Shown here in pieces: positions 46,201-61,200 of a stretch of 64,000 nucleotides of DNA. Under the pieces are notes generated by a model. That model did not search any database, was not told the DNA's origin, and saw only the letters and a list, made by a program, of their open reading frames with translations. This DNA is from Watersipora subatra (taxonomy: Eukaryota > Bryozoa > Gymnolaemata > Cheilostomatida > Watersiporidae). The position numbers and the translations under genes were made by a program. Positions within the stretch are counted from its first letter, which is position 1, and each line of letters begins with the position of its first letter. Where the stretch lies: assembly GCF_963576615.1 (NCBI RefSeq), contig NC_088708.1:2914001-2978000 (forward strand), given 5' to 3'.

Positions 46201-49200
46201 TTGGTTTTTTTCTTTTTTCTTTGTTACATCACTTAACATGATTCGTGTTTACTATGGATAAATGGTGTTATTCTCTTTTAGACTGAGTTTGATGAGGCCA
46301 TTCCAACAATAGCACCAATGCTACACTGCATATGTCTAGCTTGGGTGAACAGCAAATTCTATAGCTCCCCTGCTCGAATCATTGTTCTCCTTCAAGAACT
46401 CTGCAATCTATTCATTCAACAGGTTAGTTCATGGTTCTGTGAAGTTTATCTTTGCAAATAAGGCTTTCTTCAAAGATCAAGGTTGTCCAAAGAAAAGCCT
46501 TGTTTACTTGTCTGCAGTTGTCATTTGCGTAGTGCTTGTTTGTAACTGTCAGAAGCATTAGTGTGTTACTCAACAGTAATTATTGTCATTGATCTTTTCG
46601 ACTTGCCATACTTACAGGCATATGCCTTTCTCGGTGCAACTAATGACCTCTTCACCGGAGAGCTCGAGGAGGTTGTTACAAAAGTCTCTGGCTGTCTTAA
46701 GACACTCCGTGCTTTCCGGAGCAGCTATGAGGAACACAAGCAAAAACTTCCTTCTTATTTCAAAGAGGGTGAAAAAGTGAATGAGTGGGCCTTTGCTGCT
46801 CCTCTTGTTTTTGCCAGGTTCGACAAGTTTGTGGAAAGAGTCAGCACGCTGCAGGTGAGTTTTTATTAGACATTTGTGGACAGGCGACACTAGGTACTTC
46901 TCAAAATTACAACTCAAAATCTTTAATCTATGCTTTTCGTTACTTGGTAGACTTTGTTGGACACTGCCAATGAGTTCATGAAGTTGGAGAAGATTGAATT
47001 TGGTGGAATCAAAGGAAAGCAACTTTCTACCCAGGTTGAAGCCATGTTTGTGGAGTTTCAGGGGCTTTACAAGGTAGGATGCATCTGAATTGCTGAAGAT
47101 TCTGTGTTTTATGTGATTCCTTCATGATACACTGAATCATAAACTGACACAGCTTCACAAGTAGCTCATTTTTTATTTCACAGTGTATCAGCTCGAGCCT
47201 GTCAATGGTTTACATTGTGGTGGCTCAGTTAATTTCCTTTGTCGATTGAGAACTATACTGTGAGCCTAGGCTGATTACATACAACATGCCAAGTGACATA
47301 TATTAAGCGCTGTATTGTTGTGCAGATATTTCCAAGAAGTAACATGGTACAGTGAACTAGTTAGAAGGCTATCTATTCTATTCATACAGATTTGTCTCTC
47401 AATATCATTGCTTAAATTTTAGCTTCCTTCTCATCACTTGGCAGAAATACTTTGCCATCTATAACTCTTGACTACTTCCAAAAATTATTATCTCACACCT
47501 TCTGATTACAGTTCTAACTGTAATACAAATGTAGTTTAATGAATAGGTATGCCTTGTTATCTCCCTTCTACTCATCTGGTTTGTCATCGATAAACACATG
47601 GTTTTTCTTTTGATTGCTAAGCTTCAGATAGATATATTGTAGTCTTACCTTAACTAGTAGTCTGTTATGGCAGTTATTACTCCATTGTCACTTCTCTCTG
47701 TGCTCATCTATCACTTCAACAATAAATGAGTTCGCTGATTTTCAAGACTGCTAAAGCCCTCCGCACATGATCAACATTTACCTTGATAGCAGCTATCGTA
47801 CTCTCTTCAATAAGTCGGCAGCAAGTGCTTAGTTGTAATTTACCATAGCGAAGACTTTTGGCATTGTTAGCACGACTTGACATCACTTTTTGAATGTATA
47901 AAATAGTGCTAACTGCAAGTAACTGAATATATATAGCTTAGAGTTAGATGACACTAACCATATGTGACTCTAAAACTGTAGTATATTGAATGATGTGGCT
48001 CTGTGGATATACTCTAGTTAATCCTAGCAACTGCCGAAAAAAAATCGATAATGAGTCAATAGTCAATAATGAGTCAATACATTATGAAATATGTGTTTAA
48101 CTAAATACTGTCTCTGTTGTGTAAAAGATAAACCTAACTGACATATATATCAATGTTCATGCAGTAAGACAGATAAAATTTATGCACTTAGTGGCGGTAG
48201 ACAGAGTAAAATTGTCTTCAACTAACCGATAGAGCTGAAGCTGACGGAGGATAAAGATGTCAAGGTGTCTCAGATCAGTCATAGACATCTAATCCCATGT
48301 CATTATTAATATTCTTAAAATTTTAAGTATAAAACATCTGCAACCAAAAGCCTCTAGAAAAAAAGTGTGTCTAAAAAAGAGGCCGTAATTAAAAAGTGGC
48401 TATGTAGGTGAGACTGGATAGTAAATGTCAAGGTGTTATCAGGAACTTTTGAGTGCACACGATAAGCAAAAATAAACTCACATTATATAAGAGACAGCGC
48501 CATAGCATGTGTTCACTGATGTCTGCTGGCAGGTCTTTGGAGAGAAGTCATACGATGCTTTGGATTTGAATGAGAAAGATTTCATAGAAGACTATGAGAG
48601 ATTTACTGACCACATCAGCGACCTTGACCGGCGCCTTGCCTCCATTATATGTCAAGGCTTTGAGGACTGCTCCGGGCTAGAAAGCTCCTTCAGGGTACTG
48701 CGTGGTCTTTTGGCTAGATATCCTTATGCTGTTCAAAAAATTAGTAACTTAGTTCTAATATGTCAGTAGTTATGATTGTACATCTAGTAGTTATGGTTGT
48801 ACACTGTCAGTAGCTATAGGTATACATTGACATTAGTTATAGGTATACATTGTCAGTAGTTATAAGTATACATTGACAGTAGTTATAGTTATACATTGGC
48901 AGTAGTTATAGGTATACATTGTCAGTAGTTATAGATATACATTGACAGTAGTTATAAGTACACATTGACAGTAGTTATAGTTATACATTGGCAGTAGTTA
49001 TAGGTATACATTGTCAGTAATTATAGTTGTACATTGACAGTAGTTATAGGTATACATTGGCAGTAGTTACAGGTATACATTGTCAGTAGTTATAGGTATA
49101 CATTGTCAGTAGTTATAGGTACACATTGACAGTAGTTATAGTTATACATTGTCAGTAGTTATAGTTATACATTGGCAATAGTTATAGTTATACATTGACA

Positions 49201-52200
49201 GTAGTTATAGGTATACATTGTTAATAGTTATAGTTATACATTGTCAGTAACTATAGGTATACATTGACAGTAGTTATAGGTATACATTGTCAGTAGTTAT
49301 AGGTATACATTGTCAGTAGTTATAGTTATACATTGTCAGTAGTTATACATGTAGTTATACATTTGTCAAATCTGTCTATAATAATTTGATTGCTCGTTCT
49401 TTTAGCTCGTCGATATTTTTGGCAACTTGCTAGAGCGACCGATAATCAAGGAGATATTCGATCCCTACTACCCGCAACTCATTACAATGATGGATGAGGA
49501 GCTCAATTCAAGCAAGGTCATATACGACAACCAGATGGAGGTCGTCAGAGGGCAGGGGTCTACGCCTGTCCACAGAAACCTGCCCAAGGCTAGTATAGTC
49601 TCTACTTGCCACTTTCCAATGTCCACAGTAATGGGTCTAATACATCAGCCTGTGATCAATGCTTACATAGAGTTAACCTGAGCTGATAAGTCTGTTAAAA
49701 ATATATGAATACCTATGTTCATAGATCTAAAGATCTTACATGCTGTTCTAAATGTCTGTTTGTTTAATATCTATAACATATAACTCACTGCATACTCTAC
49801 TTACAGCTAAATAATCACATAGAGTTTATAGGGGTATTCTGTCTATGGTTGTAGACATGAAGATTGTTTGGTGTTTCAGGTCTTTGGAGGGCTAAAGTGG
49901 TCACAAGAGCTTCGAGAAAGGTTAGATACGCCCATTTCCAACTTCAAGCACGTTGAGCATCCGTGTATGCGTTCTCTTGAAGCCAAGAAAATGTTTCAGA
50001 AGTATGAGGAGATGTTGAAACTTTTACAAGAGTAAGTCTACAGTCACTTTTCGCATTGCTCTAGAAATTTTCTTCAATTATGCACTGTACCGCTCCTGAA
50101 AATTCATTTAGCCACTCTCCAAGCATTTTCAAAATGTTCTTTGAGTTGTATTCTATACTGATCTAGAACATTCTTTCAGTGATGATTGCATTATTTTAGT
50201 TGCACTCCAAGCTACATATTTTATAAGACTCCTTTAGTCTTACTTTATGCTGTCATTGGTTTCTACTACAGATATGAGTCTCAGATATTTAAAGAGTGGG
50301 CAGCCGGAGTGGCAGAAGCATGTGCCTTCAATCTCAAGCAGGCACTCCTCACCAGAAATCCTGAGACGAAGCTGATTGCGGTCAACTTTGACCCACAGGT
50401 TGAGCATCCATCCTTTTTAATTTGCCTTTTCTCAGTAGATACACTGAATGCAAACTTGCCAAATATTTTATATTACAATAAAATAGTAGCAAGATAACAA
50501 ATACAATGAAAGTCACATTTTTATATTTTCTACAACAGTCTGTGAACTTATCTTTATCATATTCTGCGATGAATTGTTTGATTTATCAATTGAGGGAATG
50601 ATTGTATGGTATTTTAGCTGGTGGCTGTACTGAGAGAAGTACATTACTTGGAGAAGAGAAATATGGAAGAGATTCCTGCTGAGGCTGGAGCCCTTTTTGC
50701 CAGAAATGTCGTATTTCGAAGATTCAGAGCAAACCTTGACCTCACTGTAGCCTGGTACAACAAGGTTCGCAAAACAGTGCTGGAGGTGGAATTTCCTTTA
50801 ATAGAACAACAGTTGGCAGACATCGACTCTCAGCTGCAGCAGGCTGAAACTAGCCTCAATTGGACTGATGACTGTGAGTTCTGAGTGCAATATATTTTTG
50901 AGCAAGGCTTCACTTTGATATGAATTACCTACAGAAAAGCTTCCTTGAAGTAGACTCCAGATGACTGTCCATTTCTGTAGAGCTCTTCACTTTATAATAT
51001 ATTACTGGTTTGTATTCGGCTTCACAATTTGTTACAGCTGCAAGCGGCTATATCGAGCAGACCAGGGAAATGGTCCATGATCTGGAGAAGAGAGTTCAGC
51101 AAGCAAAGGACAATGTGGAGACAATTGCCAAGCTAATGCAGACTTGGAATAAGCTGCCTCTTTTCGAGAGGAAAAAGGAAGGAAAAACTGACCACATGCT
51201 CAGCCTTGACGACAGAGCTGATCGCATCAACAAGCGATACAACGAAATAAAGGAAGTCGGGCTGAAGGTCCATGCGCTGCTCAAGGTAAGCGTCTTAGCT
51301 GAGAGCTCTACCTGTGACATCAGTATACATGCCAAATAAGAGGCTGGATGGCATCTAACTCGCTCACACCATACATGTTCATGACTGTAGGAGAACTTGC
51401 AGTTGTTTCAAGCTGATGAGAACTCAGACATTTGGAAGGCTTATGTGGACTACGTCGATGAGATCACTGTTGATGGATTTTTCAACATCATTCATTGCAG
51501 TCTTCAGTATATGCTTGAGAACACTGATGTGTCTCGACCTAACCAGGATGTGCTCTTTGAAGCCAAACTAGAGCTGCAGGTACATATAATATAATATAAT
51601 TAATCGAATGAAAGGGGTTAGTGTACTGTCAGTGATAATCCAGTAGCCTAGACAAAAGCTGAGTGTAGAGAGTGTGTGTTGTTACCTACACGTACTTCTA
51701 CCTGCTTATAGTTTGTTTAAGGTTTAGATGAGTGCTTCTCTACAGTGTCAATTGTATCTGTTGACACTTGTCGCTGTGATTGGTAAAGCAATCTACGATA
51801 GATACATGTAAATCATTTTATCATATGACATTTTTTCGTTTAGGTTCCAGATATGATATTTCATCCGTCTCTCGACTACGGTATAGCTGATGGATATTAT
51901 GACCTAGTTGATGGGCTGGTAGGGGACGTGTACAAGCAAGCCTCACTAATACCTCGGCTGGCAGGGCACACAGGCGTTGCCCATTACCAAGAAGACCTCG
52001 AAGAGATGGATGAGCTGAGCGAGATGAGAACTGACCTGATGGAAAGAGTGACAGGTAGATAGACTCTTGTCAAACACCAATATATTTGATACGTCTTAAC
52101 TGTCTATAGCATAACACTATTACATTACACTAGTTTATATTTTCGTTGACCCGCTTTTGCCCAACATCCAGTTAGAATATAAATAATATGCTTGTAGGAA

Positions 52201-55200
52201 TAATGAACAAGGCGTGTGACTATAGAAACTCATTTGACTCGTATGCATACCTGTGGGTCGATGATAGGAATGAGTTTATGAGACAGTTCTTGCTCTACAA
52301 CCACGTGCTGACTGCAGAAGAAATAGAGGCGCATGCTGAGGACGGGGTACCGGAATGCCCACCCACACTCGAGCAGTTCAAAGAGCAGGTACGATCCCAC
52401 ACTGGTTCAAAATTATATTTTTAGTCCATGACACTATCGACAATAAGGAACAGTGCTAGCATAGACTTTGGAAAATAAGGAGTTGTGTTCATCTTTGGTG
52501 AAATACCTTGCTAGGTTTATGATAGAGTGTATCATATGTTCATCTTTGGTGAAATACCTTGCTAGGTTTATGATAGAGTGTATTATATGCGTGTATGAGG
52601 GTGAAATACCTTGCTAGGTTTATGATAGAGTGTATCACATGTGTGTATGAGCTAAGAGATAACTAAAAGATTAAATAAAATTGTACAATTTTATTTTTTG
52701 TAACTACACTTTACAGCGCACTTCACTATTTAGATTTATGTATGACAGGTTGACACGTATGAGAAAATATATGATGAGGTGGAGGACATTCAAGGAGTCC
52801 ACATATTTGAAAACTGGTTCAGGGTTGACGCTAACCCTTTCAAGCAAGCTCTTCTTAACATCATCAAAAGATGGAGTTTCATGTTCAAGCAGCACCTGAT
52901 TGATCATGTGACTAACAGGTGGGAAGTCTCTTTTGGGTCAACTATATTTCAGTGGTTGCCGGATATTTTTATATTCGCCATCGTTGTTACTATGAGAGAT
53001 AAAGCAATGCTTCTATTTTATTGATTTTTACTAACTCCGCTTCGTTATTTCTTCATTTGATAGTTTTGGAAATGAATGTAGAGGTAGTGTCAGGTGTTAA
53101 CTATTCACTATAAATAATACACGCGCTTATACGCCGACTATTTTTATAGCCTGAAGGAGCTAAGCGCTTTCATCGTCACCACTGACAAGGGACTGCAAGA
53201 GGATGTAGTGGAAGGAGATTACAATGGTCTCACCGGCTGTATGGGACATCTGATTGCTGTGAGAGATCGCCAGCCAGCTACTGATGAGATGTTTGAACCC
53301 TTGAAAGAAACCATTGAGCTGCTCAAAACCTACAACCAGGAAATGCCTGAAGAAGTTTGTTTACACGCATTCATCTTAGCTTCTTCTATTTAATTTTTTG
53401 TCACACTGATCATACAGTAGATTTGATCATACAGTAGATTTGATCATACAGTAGATTTGATCATACAGTAGATTTGATCATACAGTAGATTTGATCATAC
53501 AGTAGATTTGATCATACAGTAGATTTGATCATACAGTAGATTTGATCATACAGTAGATTTGATCATACAGTAGATTTGATCATACAGTAGATTTGATCAT
53601 ACAGTAGATTTGATCATACAGTAGATTTGATCATACAGTAGATTTGATCATACAGTAGATTTGATCATACAGTAGATTTGAACATACAGTAGATTTGATT
53701 ATACAGTAGATTTGAACATGCAGTAGATTTGATCATACAGTAGATTTGATCATACAGTAGATTTGATCATACAGTAGATTTGATCATACAGTAGATTTGA
53801 TCATACAGTAGATTTGAACATGCAGTAGATTTGATCATACAGTAGATTTGATCATACAGTAGATTTGATCATACAGTAGATTTGATCATACAGTAGATTT
53901 GATCATACAGTAGATTTGATCATACAGTAGATTTGATCATACAGTAGATTTGATCATACAGTAGATTTGATCATACAGTAGATTTGAACATGCAGTAGAT
54001 TTGATCATACAGTAGATTTGATCATACAGTAGATTTGATCATACAGTAGATTTGATCATACAGTAGATTTGATCATACAGTAGATTTGATCATACAGTAG
54101 ATTTGATCATACAGTAGATTTGATCATACAGTAGATTTGATCATACAGTAGATTTGAACATACAGTAGATTTGATCATACAGTAGATTTGATCATACAGT
54201 AGATTTGATCATACAGTAGATTTGATCATACAGTAGATTTGATCATACAGTAGATTTGATCATACAGTAGATTTGATCATACAGTAGATTTGATCATACA
54301 GTAGATTTGAACATGCAGTAGATTTGATCATACAGTAGATTTGATCATACAGTAGATTTGATCATACAGTAGATTTGATCATACAGTAGATTTGATCATA
54401 CAGTAGATTTGATCATACAGTAGATTTGATCATACAGTAGATTTGATCATACAGTAGATTTGATCATACAGTAGATTTGAACATACAGTAGATTTGATCA
54501 TACAGTAGATTTGATCATACAGTAGATTTGATCATACAGTAGATTTGATCATACAGTAGATTTGATCATACAGTAGATTTGATCATACAGTAGATTTGAT
54601 CATACAGTAGATTTGATCATACAGTAGATTTGATCATACAGTAGATTTGATCATACAGTAGATTTGATCATACAGTAGATTTGATCATACAGTAGATTTG
54701 ATCATACAGTAGATTTGAACATGCAGTAGATTTGATCATACAGTAGATTTGATCATACAGTAGATTTGATCATACAGTAGATTTGATCATACAGTAGATT
54801 TGATCATACAGTAGATTTGAACATGCAGTAGATTTGATCATACAGTAGATTTGATCATACAGTAGATTTGATCATACAGTAGATTTGATCATACAGTAGA
54901 TTTGATCATACAGTAGATTTGATCATACAGTAGATTTGATCATACAGTAGATTTGATCATACAGTAGATTTGATCATACAGTAGATTTGAACATGCAGTA
55001 GATTTGATCATACAGTAGATTTGATCATACAGTAGATTTGAACATACAGTAGATTTGATCATACAGTAGATTTGATCATACAGTAGATTTGATCATACAG
55101 TAGATTTGATCATACAGTAGATTTGATCATACAGTAGATTTGATCATACAGTAGATTTGATCATACAGTAGATTTGATCATACAGTAGATTTGATCATAC

Positions 55201-58200
55201 AGTAGATTTGATCATACAGTAGATTTGATTATACAGTAGATTTGATTATACAGTAGATTTGATCATACAGTAGATTTGATCATACAGTAGATTTGATCAT
55301 ACAGTAGATTTGATCATACAGTAGATTTGATCATACAGTAGATTTGATCATACAGTAGATTTGATCATACAGTAGATTTGATTATACAGTAGATTTGATC
55401 ATACAGTAGATTTGATCATACAGTAGATTTGATCATACAGTAGATTTGATCATACAGTAGATTTGATCATACAGTAGATTTGATCATACAGTAGATTTGA
55501 TCATACAGTAGATTTGATCATACAGTAGATTTGAACATGCAGTAGATTTGATCATACAGTAGATTTGATCATACAGTAGATTTGATTATACAGTAGATTT
55601 GATCATACAGTAGATTTGATCATACAGTAGATTTGATCATACAGTAGATTTGATCATACAGTAGATTTGATCATACAGTAGATTTGATCATACAGTAGAT
55701 TTGATCATACAGTAGATTTGATCATACAGTAGATTTGATCATACAGTAGATTTGATCATACAGTAGATTTGATCATACAGTAGATTTGATCATACAGTAG
55801 ATTTGATTATACAGTAGATTTGATCATACAGTAGATTTGAACATACAGTAGATTTGATCATACAGTAGATTTGATCATACAGTAGATTTGATCATACAGT
55901 AGATTTGATCATACAGTAGATTTGAACATGCAGTAGATTTGATCATACAGTAGATTTGATCATACAGTAGATTTGATCATACAGTAGATTTGATCATACA
56001 GTAGATTTGAACATGCAGTAGATTTGATCATACAGTAGATTTGATCATACAGTAGATTTGAACATACAGTAGATTTGATCATACAGTGGATTTGATCATA
56101 CAGTAGATTTGATCATACAGTAGATTTGATCATACAGTAGATTTGATCATACAGTAGATTTGATCATACAGTAGATTTGATCATACAGTAGATTTGATCA
56201 TACAGTAGATTTGATCATACAGTAGATTTGAACATGCAGTAGATTTGATCATACAGTAGATTTGATCATACAGTAGATTTGATCATACAGTAGATTTGAT
56301 TATACAGTAGATTTGATCATACAGTAGATTTGATCATACAGTAGATTTGATCATACAGTAGATTTGATCATACAGTAGATTTGATTATACAGTAGATTTG
56401 ATTATACAGTAGATTTGATCATACAGTAGATTTGATCATACAGTAGATTTGATCATACAGTAGATTTGATCATACAGTAGATTTGATCATACAGTAGATT
56501 TGATCATACAGTAGATTTGATCATACAGTAGATTTGATCATACAGTAGATTTGATCATACAGTAGATTTGATCATACAGTAGATTTGATCATACAGTAGA
56601 TTTGATTATACAGTAGATTTGATTATACAGTAGATTTGATCATACAGTAGATTTGATCATACAGTAGATTTGATCATACAGTAGATTTGATCATACAGTA
56701 GATTTGATCATACAGTAGATTTGATCATACAGTAGATTTGATCATACAGTAGATTTGATTATACAGTAGATTTGATCATACAGTAGATTTGATCATACAG
56801 TAGATTTGATCATACAGTAGATTTGATCATACAGTAGATTTGATCATACAGTAGATTTGAACATACAGTAGATTTGATCATACAGTAGATTTGATCATAC
56901 AGTAGATTTGATCATACAGTAGATTTGATCATACAGTAGATTTGATCATACAGTAGATTTGATCATACAGTAGATTTGATCATACAGTAGATTTGAACAT
57001 GCAGTAGATTTGATCATACAGTAGATTTGATCATACAGTAGATTTGATCATACAGTAGATTTGATCATACAGTAGATTTGAACATGCAGTAGATTTGATC
57101 ATACAGTAGATTTGATCATACAGTAGATTTGAACATACAGTAGATTTGATCATACAGTGGATTTGATCATACAGTAGATTTGATCATACAGTAGATTTGA
57201 TCATACAGTAGATTTGATCATACAGTAGATTTGATTATACAGTAGATTTGATCATACAGTAGATTTGATTATACAGTAGATTTGATCATACAGTAGATTT
57301 GATCATACAGTAGATTTGATCATACAGTAGATTTGATCATACAGTAGATTTGATCATACAGTAGATTTGATCATACAGTAGATTTGATCATACAGTAGAT
57401 TTGATTATACAGTAGATTTGATCATACAGTAGATTTGATCATACAGTAGATTTGATCATACAGTAGATTTGAACATACAGTAGATTTGATCATACAGTAG
57501 ATTTGATCATACAGTAGATTTGATCATACAGTAGATTTGATCATACAGTAGATTTGATCATACAGTAGATTTGATCATACAGTAGATTTGATCATACAGT
57601 AGATTTGAACATGCAGTAGATTTGATCATACAGTAGATTTGATCATACAGTAGATTTGATCATACAGTAGATTTGATCATACAGTAGATTTGAACATGCA
57701 GTAGATTTGATCATACAGTAGATTTGATCATACAGTAGATTTGAACATACAGTAGATTTGATCATACAGTGGATTTGATCATACAGTAGATTTGATCATA
57801 CAGTAGATTTGATCATACAGTAGATTTGATCATACAGTAGATTTGATTATACAGTAGATTTGATCATACAGTAGATTTGATTATACAGTAGATTTGATCA
57901 TACAGTAGATTTGATCATACAGTAGATTTGATCATACAGTAGATTTGATCATACAGTAGATTTGATCATACAGTAGATTTGATCATACAGTAGATTTGAT
58001 CATACAGTAGATTTGATTATACAGTAGATTTGATCATACAGTAGATTTGATCATACAGTAGATTTGATCATACAGTAGATTTGATCATACAGTAGATTTG
58101 ATCATACAGTAGATTTGATCATACAGTAGATTTGATCATACAGTAGATTTGATCATACAGTAGATTTGATCATACAGTAGATTTGATCATACAGTAGATT

Positions 58201-61200
58201 TGATCATACAGTAGATTTGATTATACAGTAGATTTGATTATACAGTAGATTTGATCATACAGTAGATTTGATCATACAGTAGATTTGATCATACAGTAGA
58301 TTTGATCATACAGTAGATTTGATCATACAGTAGATTTGATCATACAGTAGATTTGATCATACAGTAGATTTGATTATACAGTAGATTTGATCATACAGTA
58401 GATTTGATCATACAGTAGATTTGATCATACAGTAGATTTGATCATACAGTAGATTTGATCATACAGTAGATTTGAACATACAGTAGATTTGATCATACAG
58501 TAGATTTGATCATACAGTAGATTTGATCATACAGTAGATTTGATCATACAGTAGATTTGATCATACAGTAGATTTGATCATACAGTAGATTTGATCATAC
58601 AGTAGATTTGATCATACAGTAGATTTGATCATACAGTAGATTTGAACATGCAAGACCAAAGTGCATTTACTAAAATCGAAATTTGTTCATTTTGAATTAT
58701 TGTGGACTTCTTTAGAAAGTTTGGTTATATGTAGGTTCACCAGCAGCTACAAGAGTTGCCGGAGCAATGGAACAACACCAAAAAGATAGCGATCACAGTC
58801 AAACAGCAGGTCGCGCCTCTGCAAACAAATGAGGTCGCCAACATTCGACGTAAGACAGCCAGTTTTGATGTGTCACAGCATACATTCAGGGAGAAGTTCC
58901 GAAGCATTGGACCTTTCTTCTACACTTGTCCTACCGCCTATGAGGAGCTGGACACACAGCATATGACCATTCATGACATGGAAAAAGATATGGTAGCCCT
59001 GAATGAGAGCGCATCATTGTTTGAGGTACAAAAGTTGCTTTTATTTTTTGTATATTTGATGTTGTATTAAAGCTTTAGTATTTCTAATTGAGATTTTCTT
59101 TCAAACCCTCTTCTTATCAATTTGTTATTTTGTGTCCTATAGGTTGAGGTAAGAGGTGTCCAACTGTTACTAACTGTTACATATTGCACTCTTGCTCGCA
59201 GTTCTCTACTGTTAATTATTTCTTGCACACTTCGCATCTGAAGGCTAATGCAGGCTTTCATTCAGGATTACTTCCTTGTTTTTGCCTGTTTTTCGCTTCT
59301 CTTCAGTTTTGCCAGTCCTGATGAGTGAGAATATAGTTTCTTGGCTACGATATAAGTTTTCTGTTGTGTACACAGAGTAAATGAAGATACGACCACACTG
59401 CATGGAATGTTTGTCTTGTTATAAGGTCAATGTACCAGACTTCAAACAGCTCAAAGCGTGTCGCAAGGAGGTCAAGATGCTGAAGGTGTTATGGGATTAT
59501 GTCTACCTTGTGAGGACTTCTATTGATGACTGGAAGACTACCAAGTGGGAGTCCATAGATGTAGAGCAGATGGACATGGACTGCAAGAAATTTGCTAAGG
59601 TAAACTTATAGGCAGCCGTAGCTACTTTTGTGGTCTGTCTGAACTAGGGGACAGACTACGGAGTAGAGTTTAACGATTTTCAAAAATCACCAGACTTTAC
59701 TTTACTTTCCAATTGATCCTAAGCGCCAGTTCAAGGCATATAGGGTATATTAACCTGTATCACCGTGTATTAACTGAGCTCTAAGTAAAGTGAATCATAG
59801 TATAGTTGTTGGCATAAAATGAGGGTAATAAAGTGGTAAAAACTATATATATGAGTATTTATGTATCATCAGTCCGATTGTCTAAGTCTAAGGCCAAAGG
59901 TGATGTAAATGATAAATAGATAGACAATTCAATATTGCAAATAGATGATTCACGATATATCGTAATATTGTTATTATTATGTAAAAAAAACTTGTAGATT
60001 TTTGTTAATATTTTTTGTATATTTTAATTTTGAAAGAAACTGTTTTATGTTCGTGATAATTAAAAGCATTTATTACATGAATACTTGTGTGAGTGGAAGG
60101 TCATGGAATATGCTTATTATAAGACTAGAAGGCCCGTGAGTTTTAGTTCCAGTAACACCTATTCGGAGAATTGTCAGGCGTGAAATAAATCACCATTATA
60201 TGATTATATCATTTATACGATTGCAATATCTCTATAAATAATGGCGATAATCAATTCGTCTACCTTGAAAATTGCTACCAAACAATTAAATGAAGGCCAT
60301 ATGCCCAGCGAAATAGGAGCGGATAGGCAGGGGAGGCAACAGGAAGACAGCCTGCTAGACTTCACTATAATGTGAACTAGTGTACACTGTTTGCTATTGC
60401 AATCACAAGAGCCAGTGTATATAGAATATTCTAATATAGTCATTTAATTTTTCTTGCAGGAGATCAGATCATTGGACAAGGAGATGAGAGCTTGGGATAC
60501 GTACACAGGCGTAGAGAATGTGGTGAAGAACATGATCACTTCACTCAGGGCTGTGGCCGAACTCCAGAATCCAGCCATCAGAGACCGTCACTGGCAGCAG
60601 CTCATGCAAGCAACTGGAGTCAAGTTTACTATGGATGAAACGACTACTCTAAGTGACCTGCTCTCTCTTAACCTTCACAACTATGAAGATGAGGTAACTT
60701 GTTCGATGATCTAATTCTCTTATTCCTGAATTCTCTTTTTTTTAGTTTAATTTTTAAACACTTTGTTGTCATACACACTTTTGTGAATGTCTTTTATTCG
60801 CTTCACGCACTATCTTTTTTAATTTTCTTCTTTTTAATTAACTCCATCAAAATACCTCCAGGGTATCAAGTGATGTAGACTAAAACTAACATATCTTGAT
60901 GTTTTATGACCTGTCTAAACATGGCAACAGGTGTCTAAACATGGCAACTGGTGTCTAAACATGGCTACAGGTGTCTAAACATGGCTACAGGTGTCTAAAC
61001 ATGACAACAGGTGTCTAAACATGACAACATCAATTAAGAATTTTAAAGTTTTCGCTATTATGGAAGTTGACCTACCTTAGTTTTTATTTGACTCTTGTTG
61101 GCATCTGGAAGCTGCTCATGAGTAACCCATATTCTTGCCATCAGGTGCGTGGTATCGTCGACAAGGCTGTTAAAGAGATGGGAATGGAGAAGGTACTGCG

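Noticed and set aside
53408..58643. 17-bp array as a CRISPR-like or coding repeat
   Set aside because: Units are contiguous without spacers, and stops occur in all frames.
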